Source: JBFHRE01 sp041591895
GTDB taxonomy: Bacteria; Actinomycetota; Acidimicrobiia; Spongiisociales; ZC4RG35
Reading direction: 5' to 3'
Assembly: GCA_041591895.1 (NCBI GenBank)
Contig: JBFHRE010000086.1
Location: 1-11,104 of the forward strand
Length of the DNA: 11,104 nucleotides
The notes below the pieces were generated by a model, which saw only the letters and a list, made by a program, of their open reading frames with translations, was not told where the DNA came from and did no database searches. This document shows, piece after piece, positions 1 through 7,486 of this stretch. The position numbers and the translations under genes are program-made. Positions within the stretch are counted from its first letter, which is position 1; every line of letters starts with the position of its first letter.

Positions 1-132
1 CACCTGGAGCGGAGGCACCTGGTCCGGAGGCACCTGGTCCGGAGGCACCTGGTCCGGAGGCACCTGGTCCGGAGGCACCTGGTCCGGAGGCACCTGGTCC
101 GGAGGCACCTGGTCCGGAGGCACCTGGTCCGG
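1..132. repeat. 15-bp tandem repeat, about 8.8 copies
   Basis: The unit CACCTGGTCCGGAGG starts at 1, 16, 31, 46, 61, 76, 91 and 106, with a partial ninth copy at 121-132. Copy 1 has AGC in place of TCC; all the other copies are identical. The length is a multiple of three and keeps the upstream frame open. Near-perfect identity between copies suggests recent slippage or homogenisation. Each unit contains GGAGG, so the array is also a row of Shine-Dalgarno-like sequences. The array probably continues to the left of the window. Confidence 0.95.
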
Positions 133-148
133 GCACGACTGGAGTTGA
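2..148 (+). CDS. C-terminal end of an upstream gene encoding a (TWSGG)n repeat tail (partial, 5' end outside window)
   Basis: The frame beginning at base 2 is open from the window edge and stops at TGA 146-148. It reads eight TWSGG units followed by TWSGHDWS and the stop. The unit is a 15-bp DNA repeat, so the protein repeat has no indels; only the first unit differs, with AGC for TCC, still Ser. Low-complexity Trp/Ser/Gly tails of this kind occur, from memory, at the C-termini of secreted actinobacterial proteins, including some S8 (subtilisin-type) peptidases. No catalytic domain is inside the window, so that identity is a guess. The stop codon lies just before the start of the next gene, which suggests translational coupling with the GGDEF-EAL gene. 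The frame is supported by the sensible stop and by the coupling. The other two forward frames give HLVRR or PGPEA repeats, which do not end so close to the next start. Confidence 0.6.
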   Translation, partial: TWSGGTWSGGTWSGGTWSGGTWSGGTWSGGTWSGGTWSGGTWSGHDWS

Positions 149-150
149 CC

Positions 151-2643
151 GTGCTGGAGGGGGCCGACAAGGCGATCCGCGAACGTCGAGTCCATGACCT
201 GAAGGTCTGGGTGCTGACCGCATCGATCGTGGTGATCAATGTCATCTTGGCCCGGCGGTTCCTGGGACTGGGCCCGCTGGACGGGGCACCATTCAAGCTC
301 GCGTTTTGGGCGCTGGCTCCGGCGTATTACATCGCCGAGCGCACGGTCATCCACTTCCGGTTCCACCGGCACGCGTATTCGTTCTCCCTGAGCGAGATCC
401 CTCTCACCATTGGGCTCTTCTTCGCGTCTCCGCTCGATCTGATAGCCGGACAGCTCGTCGGGAGTGCGGCGGCCCTGTTGCTTCATCGACGACAGCGGCC
501 GATCAAGTTGGCGTTCAACCTGGCCCAGATCACGCTCCAGAACCTCATCGCACTGAGTGTCTTCCGGGCCCTGGTAGCAGGCCCACTCAGCCTGGTCACA
601 GCTCTCGCCGCGGTGTCGGGAGGAATCCTCGCCTGGTATGCCGCCAATGCGTTGATCAGCGGCGCCATCGTGTTGTCGGGAGGCTCGGTCGCCCGCGAGG
701 AGGTCAGAGGCGTCTTGCTCGCGGGAGTGGGCGCAGCTGCCCTGAACGTCGGACTCGGCCTGGTCACCGTCGACCTTCTCTGGCTCGCCCCCTCCGCCGC
801 CTGGGTAGGACTGATCCCGGTCGCCGTGGTGTACGTTTCCTACCGGGCGTATGCAGCCCAGCGCTTGGAGCACGGCCGGCTGACTGCCCTGTACGAGGCA
901 ACCCGAGAACTGCACAGCACACCCCAACTGGAGCACGCCCTGGCGGCGGTGGCTGTTCGTGCCTGCAGGGTCTTCGAAGCCGAGGTCGCCGAAATCATCT
1001 TGACCCCGGACGGCGTCGAAGGCCACAACTTCGTCACCAGGTCCGAAAGCGGAGACATCACGGCGATGATGGAACGCAATCCACTTCCCCCGGAGGATCC
1101 CGTGACGCTGATGGCATTGGCCGGCACCTCCGGTTTCATCGGCAGCTCGTTGCGTAGCGGCGACAGTCGCACCGACGTGATCGCATCCCCGATCCTCGAG
1201 CAAGGCAACGTCGTCGGGGTCTTCATCGTGCGCCATCCCGCCGGCGACATGGTGGAGTTCTCGAGCCACGACCTCACACTCTTGGAGACCATGGCCAGCC
1301 AGGTGGCGGTCTCCCTGGAGAACGGGCGGCTCGAAGACTCGCTCGCCCAGCTCACACAGCTGAAGGAAGAACTGCGCCTCCAGACTCTCCACGATCCACT
1401 CACGGGACTCGCCAACCGGACCCTGGTCCAGGACCGCCTCGAGGCGCTGCTGACGAAACACGCCGATCCGGCCGCGCTGCTGTTCCTGGACCTCGACGAC
1501 TTCAAGACGGTGAACGACAGCTTCGGCCACCACGCCGGCGACGAGCTGCTCGTCGGCGTTGCTTCCCGGCTGATCCGCTCGTGCCGCGACCACGACACGG
1601 TCGCACGGGTGGGAGGCGACGAGTTCGCCATCCTGCTGACCCACCTCCATGATCCGACCGACGTCGAAGTCGTCGCCGATCGAATCCTCGAGAGCCTGGC
1701 GCCTCCGTTCTCGATCGGCGGCCATGCCATCTTCACCGGCGCCTCGATCGGGATCACCCACATCGTGACCGGAGATCAGTCCGACGACGTGCTCCGGCGC
1801 GCCGATCGCGCGATGTACACCGCCAAACAGGCGCGCAAGGGATCATTCAGGGTCTTCGGGGAATCGATGGAGTCCGAGGCCCGGCGGGCGATGCGCCTCC
1901 GCCAGGACATTCAGGCGGCTCTCCTCGAGGGCGACATCCAGCTCCACTACCAACCGATCGTCGATCTCGTGACCGGGACTGCAACCGGGGCGGAGGCCCT
2001 GATCCGATGGAACCACCTCGAGTTGGGGCAGATCTCGCCGTTCGAGATCCTGCAGACGGCCGACAACGCAGGCCTGATCGACCTGATATGTGCCTGGACC
2101 ATCGAACAGGCCTGTTCCGACGCCGCTCGATTCCAGGAGACGAACCCACATTTCAACGTGAGTGTCAACGTCGACGCGGACCAGATCCGCGGCGAACTGG
2201 TCGACACCATCAAGACTGCGCTCTACGGGAGCGGGATCCCACCTCACACACTCATCATCGAGATCACCGAGAGCGCGGCGATCGAAGCCTCACCGGAGAC
2301 GTTTGCCGACCTCGACGCGCTCGGGATCCGAATCGCAGTCGACGACTTCGGCACCGGCTACTCGTCACTGTCGCGCCTCGACACGCTCCCTATCGACATC
2401 GTCAAGATCGACCGGGCATTCGTCGAACGGATGCTGGGACCGGATGCCTCCCCGCTCGCCCGCATGGTGCTCGAAATCGGGCACACCTTCGACCTCGTCA
2501 CCGTCGCCGAGGGCATCGAGACCGAGCAGCAACGGAACCATCTGATCGAGCTTGGATGTCTCTACGGTCAGGGGTACCTGTTCTCTGCAGCCCGTCCCGC
2601 CCGAGAGACCGACCCGGTCGCGAGCCTCCTCCCGACCCATTGA
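151..2643 (+). CDS. Membrane-anchored GAF-GGDEF-EAL protein (putative bifunctional diguanylate cyclase / c-di-GMP phosphodiesterase)
   Basis: The protein likely makes and/or degrades cyclic di-GMP at the membrane. From GTG 151 it has 830 residues. About residues 20-235 form an unclassified sensor of roughly seven hydrophobic segments. A short helical linker leads to a GAF-like domain at about 255-393, then a coiled linker ending in LHDPLTGLANR. The GGDEF domain has an intact GGDEF active site (residues 488-492) and an RDHD inhibitory I-site five residues upstream. The EAL domain keeps EAL (615-617), NVSVN, the EITES glutamate, DDFGTGYSS (731-739), VKID, EGIE and GQGY, so both catalytic activities look possible. 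GTG 151 is preferred because GGAG (141-144) sits 6 nt before it. TTG 145 is in frame but would touch that Shine-Dalgarno. The upstream stop (146-148) is adjacent, so the two genes are probably cotranscribed. The signal sensed is unknown. Confidence 0.93.
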   Translation: MLEGADKAIRERRVHDLKVWVLTASIVVINVILARRFLGLGPLDGAPFKLAFWALAPAYYIAERTVIHFRFHRHAYSFSLSEIPLTIGLFFASPLDLIAGQLVGSAAALLLHRRQRPIKLAFNLAQITLQNLIALSVFRALVAGPLSLVTALAAVSGGILAWYAANALISGAIVLSGGSVAREEVRGVLLAGVGAAALNVGLGLVTVDLLWLAPSAAWVGLIPVAVVYVSYRAYAAQRLEHGRLTALYEATRELHSTPQLEHALAAVAVRACRVFEAEVAEIILTPDGVEGHNFVTRSESGDITAMMERNPLPPEDPVTLMALAGTSGFIGSSLRSGDSRTDVIASPILEQGNVVGVFIVRHPAGDMVEFSSHDLTLLETMASQVAVSLENGRLEDSLAQLTQLKEELRLQTLHDPLTGLANRTLVQDRLEALLTKHADPAALLFLDLDDFKTVNDSFGHHAGDELLVGVASRLIRSCRDHDTVARVGGDEFAILLTHLHDPTDVEVVADRILESLAPPFSIGGHAIFTGASIGITHIVTGDQSDDVLRRADRAMYTAKQARKGSFRVFGESMESEARRAMRLRQDIQAALLEGDIQLHYQPIVDLVTGTATGAEALIRWNHLELGQISPFEILQTADNAGLIDLICAWTIEQACSDAARFQETNPHFNVSVNVDADQIRGELVDTIKTALYGSGIPPHTLIIEITESAAIEASPETFADLDALGIRIAVDDFGTGYSSLSRLDTLPIDIVKIDRAFVERMLGPDASPLARMVLEIGHTFDLVTVAEGIETEQQRNHLIELGCLYGQGYLFSAARPARETDPVASLLPTH

Positions 2644-2668
2644 CGCAGACACGCTCCCCGGCCATACT
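2640..2668 (+). promoter_or_regulatory. Predicted promoter of the cimA leader transcript
   Basis: TTGACG at 2640-2645 matches five of six bases of a -35 box. A 17-bp spacer leads to CATACT at 2663-2668, which matches four of six bases of TATAAT. Transcription would start around 2675-2678, at or just before the leader peptide ATG at 2678, so the leader message would be essentially leaderless. An alternative -10, TACTCT at 2665-2670, gives a 19-bp spacer. The -35 box overlaps the stop codon of the GGDEF-EAL gene. Confidence 0.5.
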
Positions 2669-2677
2669 CTGCCCACG

Positions 2678-2725
2678 ATGACCGCACCGACAGACTTCGC
2701 TTCGACGCTCATCATTATCGAGTGA
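2678..2725 (+). CDS. Isoleucine-rich leader peptide of cimA (15 residues)
   Basis: ATG 2678 to TGA 2723-2725 encodes MTAPTDFASTLIIIE. The run CTC-ATC-ATT-ATC (Leu then three Ile, 2708-2719) sits four codons before the stop, directly upstream of two successive hairpins. This is the layout of amino-acid-controlled transcription attenuators such as those of the ilv, leu and trp operons. The gene downstream makes citramalate for isoleucine synthesis, so the codon content fits the pathway. There is no clear Shine-Dalgarno, which agrees with a leaderless transcript from the promoter just upstream. The peptide probably has no function beyond being translated: ribosome stalling at the Ile codons when charged tRNA-Ile is scarce would favour read-through into cimA. 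Confidence 0.75.
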   Translation: MTAPTDFASTLIIIE

Positions 2726-2780
2726 GGCGCACGCCAAACCGGCGTGTGCCCTGAGCCCTCTGCATCGCAGAGGGTTTTTT
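2726..2780 (+). terminator. Attenuator: first hairpin plus intrinsic terminator upstream of cimA
   Basis: Hairpin 1 pairs GGCGCACGCC (2726-2735) with GGCGTGTGCC (2741-2750) over 10 bp with one G-U pair and the loop AAACC. The terminator pairs CCCTCTGC (2756-2763) with GCAGAGGG (2767-2774) over 8 perfect base pairs with the loop ATC, followed by six T (2775-2780). An alternative antiterminator can be drawn between GCG-T-GTGC (2742-2749) and GCAT-CGC (2762-2768), seven pairs with one bulged T. It uses the 3' arm of hairpin 1 and the top of the terminator stem, and so excludes both. A ribosome stalled on the Ile codons (2711-2719) would partly cover the 5' arm of hairpin 1 and free the antiterminator. 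The terminator is certain; the switching is inferred by eye. Confidence 0.85.
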
Positions 2781-2802
2781 CTTGAACGGACGAGGACACA
2801 CC

Positions 2803-4371
2803 ATGCACGAACAACTCGAGATCTATGACACGACGCTCCGGGACGGGTCCCAGCAGGAGGGAATCTCGCTGACCGTCTCCGACAAGCTCCGGATCGCTCA
2901 ACTCCTCGACGATCTCGGCGTGGGGTACATCGAGGGTGGGTGGCCCGGCGCCCTCCCGAAGGATGACGAGTTCTTTGCCCGGGCCAAGAAGGAACTGAAT
3001 TTGAAGTCGGCAACCCTGTCTGCCTTCGGCTCGACCCGCCGTCCTCGCACCACGGTGACGGAGGATCCCCAACTCGACGCGCTGCTGATGGCGGAGACCG
3101 AGGTGATCTGCATCGTCGGCAAGTCTTGGGACTACCACGTGGTGGAAGCCCTGAGGACCGACCTCGACGAAGGCGTGGCGATGGTCGGCGAGTCGGTCGT
3201 ATGGCTGCGCCGCCACGATCGGCGGGTGTTCTTCGACGCCGAACACTTCTTCGATGGATTTCGGGCCAATGCGGAATTCGCTCTCGCGACATTGAGAGTG
3301 GCACACGAGGCCGGCGCCGAACGCCTGGTCCTGTGCGACACCAACGGCGGAAGCCTGCCACACGAGGTTGCCGACACGATCGCCCAGGTCAGGTCTGCCA
3401 TCCCCGGCGCCGACATCGGCGTCCATTTCCACAATGACTCCGGCTGTGCAGTGGCATCATCGCTCACATCGGTGCTGTCCGGTGTGCGCCAGGTCCAGGG
3501 ATGCGTCAACGGCTATGGCGAGCGAACCGGCAACGCCGACCTCTGCACGATCATCCCCGACCTCGCCCTCAAGATGGGAATCCCTGTGGTCTCTCCCCAG
3601 CAGCTGGAATTGCTCGGCACCATCTCTCACCACATCGCAGAGGTGGTCAACATCGCTCTCGATCCGCACCGTCCGTATGTGGGATCGTCGGCGTTCACCC
3701 ACAAAGCCGGTCTGCACACGTCGGCGCTTGCCCGAAGGACCGATACCTACGAGCACGCCAATCCAAAGTCGGTGGGAAACCGCTCGCGAATGCTCGTCTC
3801 CGAGCAGGCGGGAAGGGCCTCCATCCTGAACAAGGCCGCCGAACTCGGGCTCGAGGTGACCGATGAACTGGCGAGGGAGGTCCTGGAACGTGTCAAGGCG
3901 CTCGAACACGAGGGATATCACTTCGAGGCGGCCGACGGAAGTTTCGAGCTCCTCGTGCGAGAGGCGAGCGGATGGAGCCAGAAGTACTTCGAATTGGAGT
4001 CGTTTCGCACGTTCATCGAGCGGCGAGCCCACGCAGAGGTCGTCGCCGAGGCCACCGTCAAGGTGATCGTGAACGGGGAGCGGATCGTCACGACCGGCGA
4101 AGGCGATGGCCCTGTCCACGCCTTGGACCAGGCACTCCGTGCAGCTCTTGTCGGGTCATATCCAGAGATCGCCGACCTTCGACTGACGGACTATCGCGTT
4201 CGGGTGCTCGATTCGGCGGACGGCACCGCGGCCAGGGTCCGCGTTCTGCTCGAGACGTCGGACCATGAGACGTCATGGGGAACCATTGGAGTGCACGAGA
4301 ACATCATCGAGGCCTCCTGGGAGGCCCTGGCTGCCGGCATCACGATCGGACTGCTCCGGCTGCGTGGTTGA
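2803..4371 (+). CDS. cimA: (R)-citramalate synthase, CimA type
   Basis: The enzyme condenses acetyl-CoA with pyruvate to (R)-citramalate, the first step of the threonine-independent route to 2-oxobutanoate and isoleucine. It belongs to the DRE-TIM metallolyase (HMGL-like) family. The 522 residues begin with YDTTLRDGSQQEG (catalytic Arg13-Asp14), followed by the WPGA-PKDDEFF stretch that sets CimA-type proteins apart from LeuA. The metal-binding HFHND motif is at 208-212 and NGYGERTGNADL starts at 236. About residues 380-515 form the LeuA-type allosteric dimerisation domain, including GEGDGPVHALDQAL, so feedback inhibition by isoleucine is expected. ATG 2803 is chosen because GAGGA (2792-2796) lies 6 nt upstream. 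An in-frame TTG at 2782 sits beside the terminator T-run and has no ribosome site. The preceding leader and terminator suggest control by isoleucine supply. A 2-isopropylmalate synthase is the main alternative but fits the N-terminus less well. Confidence 0.93.
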   Translation: MHEQLEIYDTTLRDGSQQEGISLTVSDKLRIAQLLDDLGVGYIEGGWPGALPKDDEFFARAKKELNLKSATLSAFGSTRRPRTTVTEDPQLDALLMAETEVICIVGKSWDYHVVEALRTDLDEGVAMVGESVVWLRRHDRRVFFDAEHFFDGFRANAEFALATLRVAHEAGAERLVLCDTNGGSLPHEVADTIAQVRSAIPGADIGVHFHNDSGCAVASSLTSVLSGVRQVQGCVNGYGERTGNADLCTIIPDLALKMGIPVVSPQQLELLGTISHHIAEVVNIALDPHRPYVGSSAFTHKAGLHTSALARRTDTYEHANPKSVGNRSRMLVSEQAGRASILNKAAELGLEVTDELAREVLERVKALEHEGYHFEAADGSFELLVREASGWSQKYFELESFRTFIERRAHAEVVAEATVKVIVNGERIVTTGEGDGPVHALDQALRAALVGSYPEIADLRLTDYRVRVLDSADGTAARVRVLLETSDHETSWGTIGVHENIIEASWEALAAGITIGLLRLRG

Positions 4372-5248
4372 CGGCGTCTACCGTGGTTGCGCTGCCTGCG
4401 GTCGCCTCCGCCCACAACCACACCCAGCCGATCCAGATCGCGTCGGCCACCAGCAGGTGGAGCAGCGACAGGGCCAACGGCGTTCCAGCCATCACATTCG
4501 CGGTTCCGAGCACCATCTGCAGGAACACGCCGAACAACACCAGCCGGCCGGCGGGGCGACTCCGCGCATGGCGCCACGCCCACCAGAACAGGACGCCGCC
4601 GACTACCACCGAGGCGAAGGGGTGAACGACTCGCAGACGGGTCAGGAAATGCTCGCCGCCCGAGATGGTGGCCCCGAGCGCAAAGTCCTTCGGGAACAGC
4701 GTGTCGGCTAGTGCGGTGACGGCGCCGGTGGCCGCCACTGCCACCAGACCTATCGCTCCCCCGACGAGGACGCCGACCCGACGCCGTTCCGGGGGGACCC
4801 GTGCCGGACCCAGCCAGAAACAGACAAGCGAGAGCGCAGCCAGAAGAAACAGCGTGTTCACGAGGTGAAGCGGCACGGCGATCGTCCGTGCGAGTGAGGC
4901 ATCGTCGGCCACCCACTCGGAGAAGACGATGAGGGCGCCGATGAGCGCCTCGCCCACGATCGCCACCCCAGACAAGATCGCCGCCCTTCGAGCCCGGCGT
5001 CCGCTGTCCGACCGAAACACTCGGACCACGAGGGAGATCACCAGTGCAAGAGCGACGCCGCTGATGGCCCGATGGGTAAACTCGACTGCGGTCGCCCCTC
5101 TGAGCTCTGGGACGATCGTCCCCTGACAGGTCGGCCACGACCGGCCACACCCGGCCCCCGATCCGGTGGCACGAACCGCGGCTCCGCCCAGCACGGTGAG
5201 CACATTCCACCCGAGAACGAACCAGGCGAACCTACGGAGACGGTCCAT
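4340..5248 (-). CDS. ctaA: Heme A synthase (CtaA/COX15 family)
   Basis: This integral membrane protein hydroxylates and oxidises the C8 methyl of heme O to give heme A for aa3-type cytochrome oxidase. The 302 residues form about eight hydrophobic segments. The four family histidines can be assigned: His59 in EFTHR (with Glu56), His128 in PLHLVN, His209 in VVHPF and His264 in SLLHLL. A cysteine pair, Cys34 and Cys41 (GCGRSWPTC), matches the first-loop pair of Bacillus CtaA. ATG 5248 is chosen because the conserved N-terminus starts there. It has no Shine-Dalgarno, but a TACCCT -10-like box lies 7 nt upstream (plus-strand 5256-5261), which suggests a leaderless message. The frame stays open further upstream, but that part is antisense to cbs. 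The 3' end overlaps the end of cimA by 32 bp, and the gene is divergent from cbs. Confidence 0.93.
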   Translation of the reverse strand: MDRLRRFAWFVLGWNVLTVLGGAAVRATGSGAGCGRSWPTCQGTIVPELRGATAVEFTHRAISGVALALVISLVVRVFRSDSGRRARRAAILSGVAIVGEALIGALIVFSEWVADDASLARTIAVPLHLVNTLFLLAALSLVCFWLGPARVPPERRRVGVLVGGAIGLVAVAATGAVTALADTLFPKDFALGATISGGEHFLTRLRVVHPFASVVVGGVLFWWAWRHARSRPAGRLVLFGVFLQMVLGTANVMAGTPLALSLLHLLVADAIWIGWVWLWAEATAGSATTVDAVNHAAGAVRS

Positions 5249-5255
5249 GGGCGGC

Positions 5256-5298
5256 AGGGTACCCCGGGTGGTTCGGGTTCCCATCGTCGCTGTAGGCT
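5256..5298. promoter_or_regulatory. Divergent ctaA / cbs promoter region
   Basis: Only 58 bp separate the two start codons. On the plus strand, TAGGCT (5293-5298) ends 8 nt before the cbs ATG and has GGTTCG (5270-5275) exactly 17 nt upstream. On the minus strand, TACCCT (5261-5256) ends 7 nt before the ctaA ATG. Neither gene has a recognisable Shine-Dalgarno. Both layouts suit leaderless transcripts from overlapping divergent promoters. The assignment is by pattern only. Confidence 0.4.
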
Positions 5299-5306
5299 CG
5301 CCGGTC

Positions 5307-6275
5307 ATGGAAGTGTTTTCTGATCTGGTGGCAGCCATCGGCAACACCCCGCTCGTCCGCCTATCCAGGCTCCATCCCCCCGGCAACCTGGTTGCGAAAA
5401 TCGAGTACATGAATCCCGGCGGGTCGATCAAGGAGCGGATCGCGGTCGCGATGATCGACGCGGCGGAAGCCGACGGCCGCCTTCGGCCAGGCGGGACGAT
5501 CGTCGAACCCACGTCGGGAAATACCGGGGTCGGACTGGCGCTGGTGGGCGCGGTTCGCGGATACAAGGTGATCTGCACCGTGCCCGACAAGGTTTCGAAT
5601 GAGAAGATCGACCTGTTGCGCGGCTACGGGGTCGAAGTGATCGTGACCCCAACCGAACTGCTCCCGGACCACCCGGAGTCGTACTACGGCGTCGCCCGCC
5701 GACTTGCGGAGGAGATCCCGGGGGCGTTTCGGCCGGACCAGTACTCGAACCCGGCCAACCCAAGGGCCCACGAACTCACGACAGGACCGGAGATCTGGCG
5801 CCAGACCGACGGCGAGATCGACGTCCTCGTCGCAGGGGTCGGCACGGGCGGCACCATCAGCGGCTGTGCCCGATTCCTCAAGGGCCGGAAACCGTCGGTC
5901 GAGATCGTCGGGGCCGACCCGGAAGGGTCGATCTACTCGGCAGGTCCCGAAGATGAGATTCACCAGTACAAGGTCGAGGGCGTGGGCGAGGACTTCTACC
6001 CGGAGACCGTCGACCTCGACCTCATCGACCGATTCATCAGGGTGAGCGACCCGGAGTCGTTCTCCATGTGCCATCGGCTCGCCCGCCTCGAGGGGCTGCT
6101 GGTCGGGGGTTCGTGCGGCATGGCGGCCCACGCCGCGTTGGAGGTGGCACAAGTCGACAGTTCGAAGCTCGTCGTCGTCATCCTCCCGGACTCTGGGCGC
6201 GGCTACCTCTCCAAGGTGTTCAATGACGACTGGTTGAGCCGGAACGGCTTCCCGACGCAGGAGCAATCGATATGA
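5307..6275 (+). CDS. cbs: Cystathionine beta-synthase, short form without regulatory domains
   Basis: This PLP enzyme condenses serine with homocysteine to give cystathionine, the first step of reverse transsulfuration. The 322 residues are a fold-type II core only. The motifs are NPGGSIKERI with PLP lysine Lys42, TSGNTG (69-74) for the substrate carboxylate, GTGGTISG (from 179) for the phosphate, and PDSG (294-297) with the serine that contacts the pyridine nitrogen. The ending RGYLSKVFNDDWL resembles mycobacterial Cbs and separates it from ordinary cysteine synthase (CysK). There are no C-terminal tandem CBS (Bateman) domains, so allosteric activation by S-adenosylmethionine through them is not expected. 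ATG 5307 fits the family start. It lacks a Shine-Dalgarno and follows TAGGCT by 8 nt. The stop overlaps the next start as ATGA, so the two genes form an operon. A CysK/CysM-type cysteine synthase is a less likely alternative. Confidence 0.88.
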   Translation: MEVFSDLVAAIGNTPLVRLSRLHPPGNLVAKIEYMNPGGSIKERIAVAMIDAAEADGRLRPGGTIVEPTSGNTGVGLALVGAVRGYKVICTVPDKVSNEKIDLLRGYGVEVIVTPTELLPDHPESYYGVARRLAEEIPGAFRPDQYSNPANPRAHELTTGPEIWRQTDGEIDVLVAGVGTGGTISGCARFLKGRKPSVEIVGADPEGSIYSAGPEDEIHQYKVEGVGEDFYPETVDLDLIDRFIRVSDPESFSMCHRLARLEGLLVGGSCGMAAHAALEVAQVDSSKLVVVILPDSGRGYLSKVFNDDWLSRNGFPTQEQSI

Positions 6276-7420
6276 GATTCGAAACCCGGGCGATCCACGG
6301 AGGCCAGGACCACGACCCCTCCACAGGTGCCGTTACCGTTCCCATCTACGCCACATCGACCTATGCGCAGACAGCGCCGGGCGAGCATCTCGGCTACGAG
6401 TACAGCCGGACCTCGAACCCCACCCGGGCGGCCCTCGAACGCGCTCTGGCGTCGATCGAGGGCGCCGGACCAGACGGCGGAGCAGTGGCCACGTCCTCGG
6501 GAATGGGAGCGACGTCATTGCTCGGTTACCTGCTCAAGCCGGGACAGCACGTCTTGCTGCCGGACGACGCATACGGAGGCACCTTTCGGTTCTTCTCCAA
6601 GGTCTTGTCGGAACACGGGGTGGAGTACTCGTCAGCCGACATGACCGATCCCGACCGTTTGGCGGCGGCAGTGCGCCCGGAGACGGCCATGATCTGGGTG
6701 GAGACGCCGACCAATCCGATGCTCAGGCTGGTCGATATCGCCGGCGCGGCACGAATCGCCAAGGAGGCCGACGCGCTGCTCGTGGTGGACAACACTTTTG
6801 CAACGCCGTTCCTCCAGCAGCCGCTCGCGCTCGGCGCCGACGTCGTCTTGCACTCCTCGACCAAGTACTTAGGAGGCCATTCCGATGTCGTGGGAGGGGC
6901 GCTCGTCACTTCGAGTCCGGAACTCATCGAGCGATTCCGATTCCTGACCAACGCCGCCGGACCGGTCGCCGGCCCATTCGACTCGTATCTGGTGCTGAGG
7001 GGTCTCAAGACGTTGCCGGTGAGAATGGAACGGCACTGTCAGAATGCCGAGGAGATCGCCCTGTTCCTTGCGGCCCACCCCGAAGTCGAGCAGGTCTACT
7101 ACCCGGGCCTGGAGGAGCACCCGCAGCACACGCTCGCCAAGCATCAGATGTGGAACTACGGCGGCATGGTGTCGTTTCGAGCGTCGGGCGGAGTCGTGAG
7201 AGCGACGAAGGTGGTCAGCTCGACCCGGTTGTTCACGCTGGCCGAGAGCCTCGGAGCCGTCGAGTCGCTGATCGAACTGCCTTCGGCGATGACCCACATG
7301 TCGGTGGCCGGAACCGCACTCGAGGTCCCAGACGACCTGATTCGGATCTCGGTCGGGATCGAGCACATCGACGACTTGCTCGAGGATCTGGAGCAGGCCC
7401 TCGCCCCTGCTTCCGCGTGA
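6272..7420 (+). CDS. metB: Cystathionine gamma-lyase / gamma-synthase (MetB-type PLP enzyme)
   Basis: The 382-residue fold-type I PLP enzyme belongs to the Cys/Met metabolism family. Visible motifs are the N-terminal TRAIHGGQ, YSRTSNPTR (phosphate-binding Tyr and Arg contributed to the partner subunit), VVDNTFATP with the PLP aspartate, and SSTKYLGGH with PLP lysine Lys198. The C-terminal region has the substrate-binding stretch LAESLGAVESLIELP. Coming directly after cbs, the likely reaction is cleavage of cystathionine to cysteine, 2-oxobutanoate and ammonia (gamma-lyase). Sequence alone does not exclude gamma-synthase, and homologues next to cbs are often named metB. ATG 6272 overlaps the cbs stop (ATGA) and has AGGAG (6259-6263) 8 nt upstream, inside cbs, which indicates translational coupling. 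The 2-oxobutanoate released is also an isoleucine precursor, a loose link to cimA nearby. Confidence 0.9.
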   Translation: MRFETRAIHGGQDHDPSTGAVTVPIYATSTYAQTAPGEHLGYEYSRTSNPTRAALERALASIEGAGPDGGAVATSSGMGATSLLGYLLKPGQHVLLPDDAYGGTFRFFSKVLSEHGVEYSSADMTDPDRLAAAVRPETAMIWVETPTNPMLRLVDIAGAARIAKEADALLVVDNTFATPFLQQPLALGADVVLHSSTKYLGGHSDVVGGALVTSSPELIERFRFLTNAAGPVAGPFDSYLVLRGLKTLPVRMERHCQNAEEIALFLAAHPEVEQVYYPGLEEHPQHTLAKHQMWNYGGMVSFRASGGVVRATKVVSSTRLFTLAESLGAVESLIELPSAMTHMSVAGTALEVPDDLIRISVGIEHIDDLLEDLEQALAPASA

Positions 7421-7486
7421 CCCGGGCCTCCATGTCGGGCCGCACTGGTGTGAAGCCCAGTGGCAAGGCCACGAATCAGGCCACAT

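Noticed and set aside
1..132. CRISPR-like array
   Set aside because: The 15-bp units are contiguous with no spacers, keep one coding frame and end in a stop beside the next gene; this is a coding tandem repeat.
840..1763. Long minus-strand ORF inside the GGDEF-EAL gene
   Set aside because: It is antisense to well-conserved GAF and GGDEF coding sequence and has Ser/Arg-rich composition typical of shadow frames.
2782..2802. Upstream TTG start for cimA
   Set aside because: It would start immediately after the terminator T-run without a ribosome site, while ATG 2803 has GAGGA 6 nt upstream and matches the family N-terminus.
5166..5306. Longer N-terminus for cbs (in-frame start at 5166)
   Set aside because: The extra residues are low-complexity and antisense to the ctaA N-terminus. 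The conserved protein begins at 5307.
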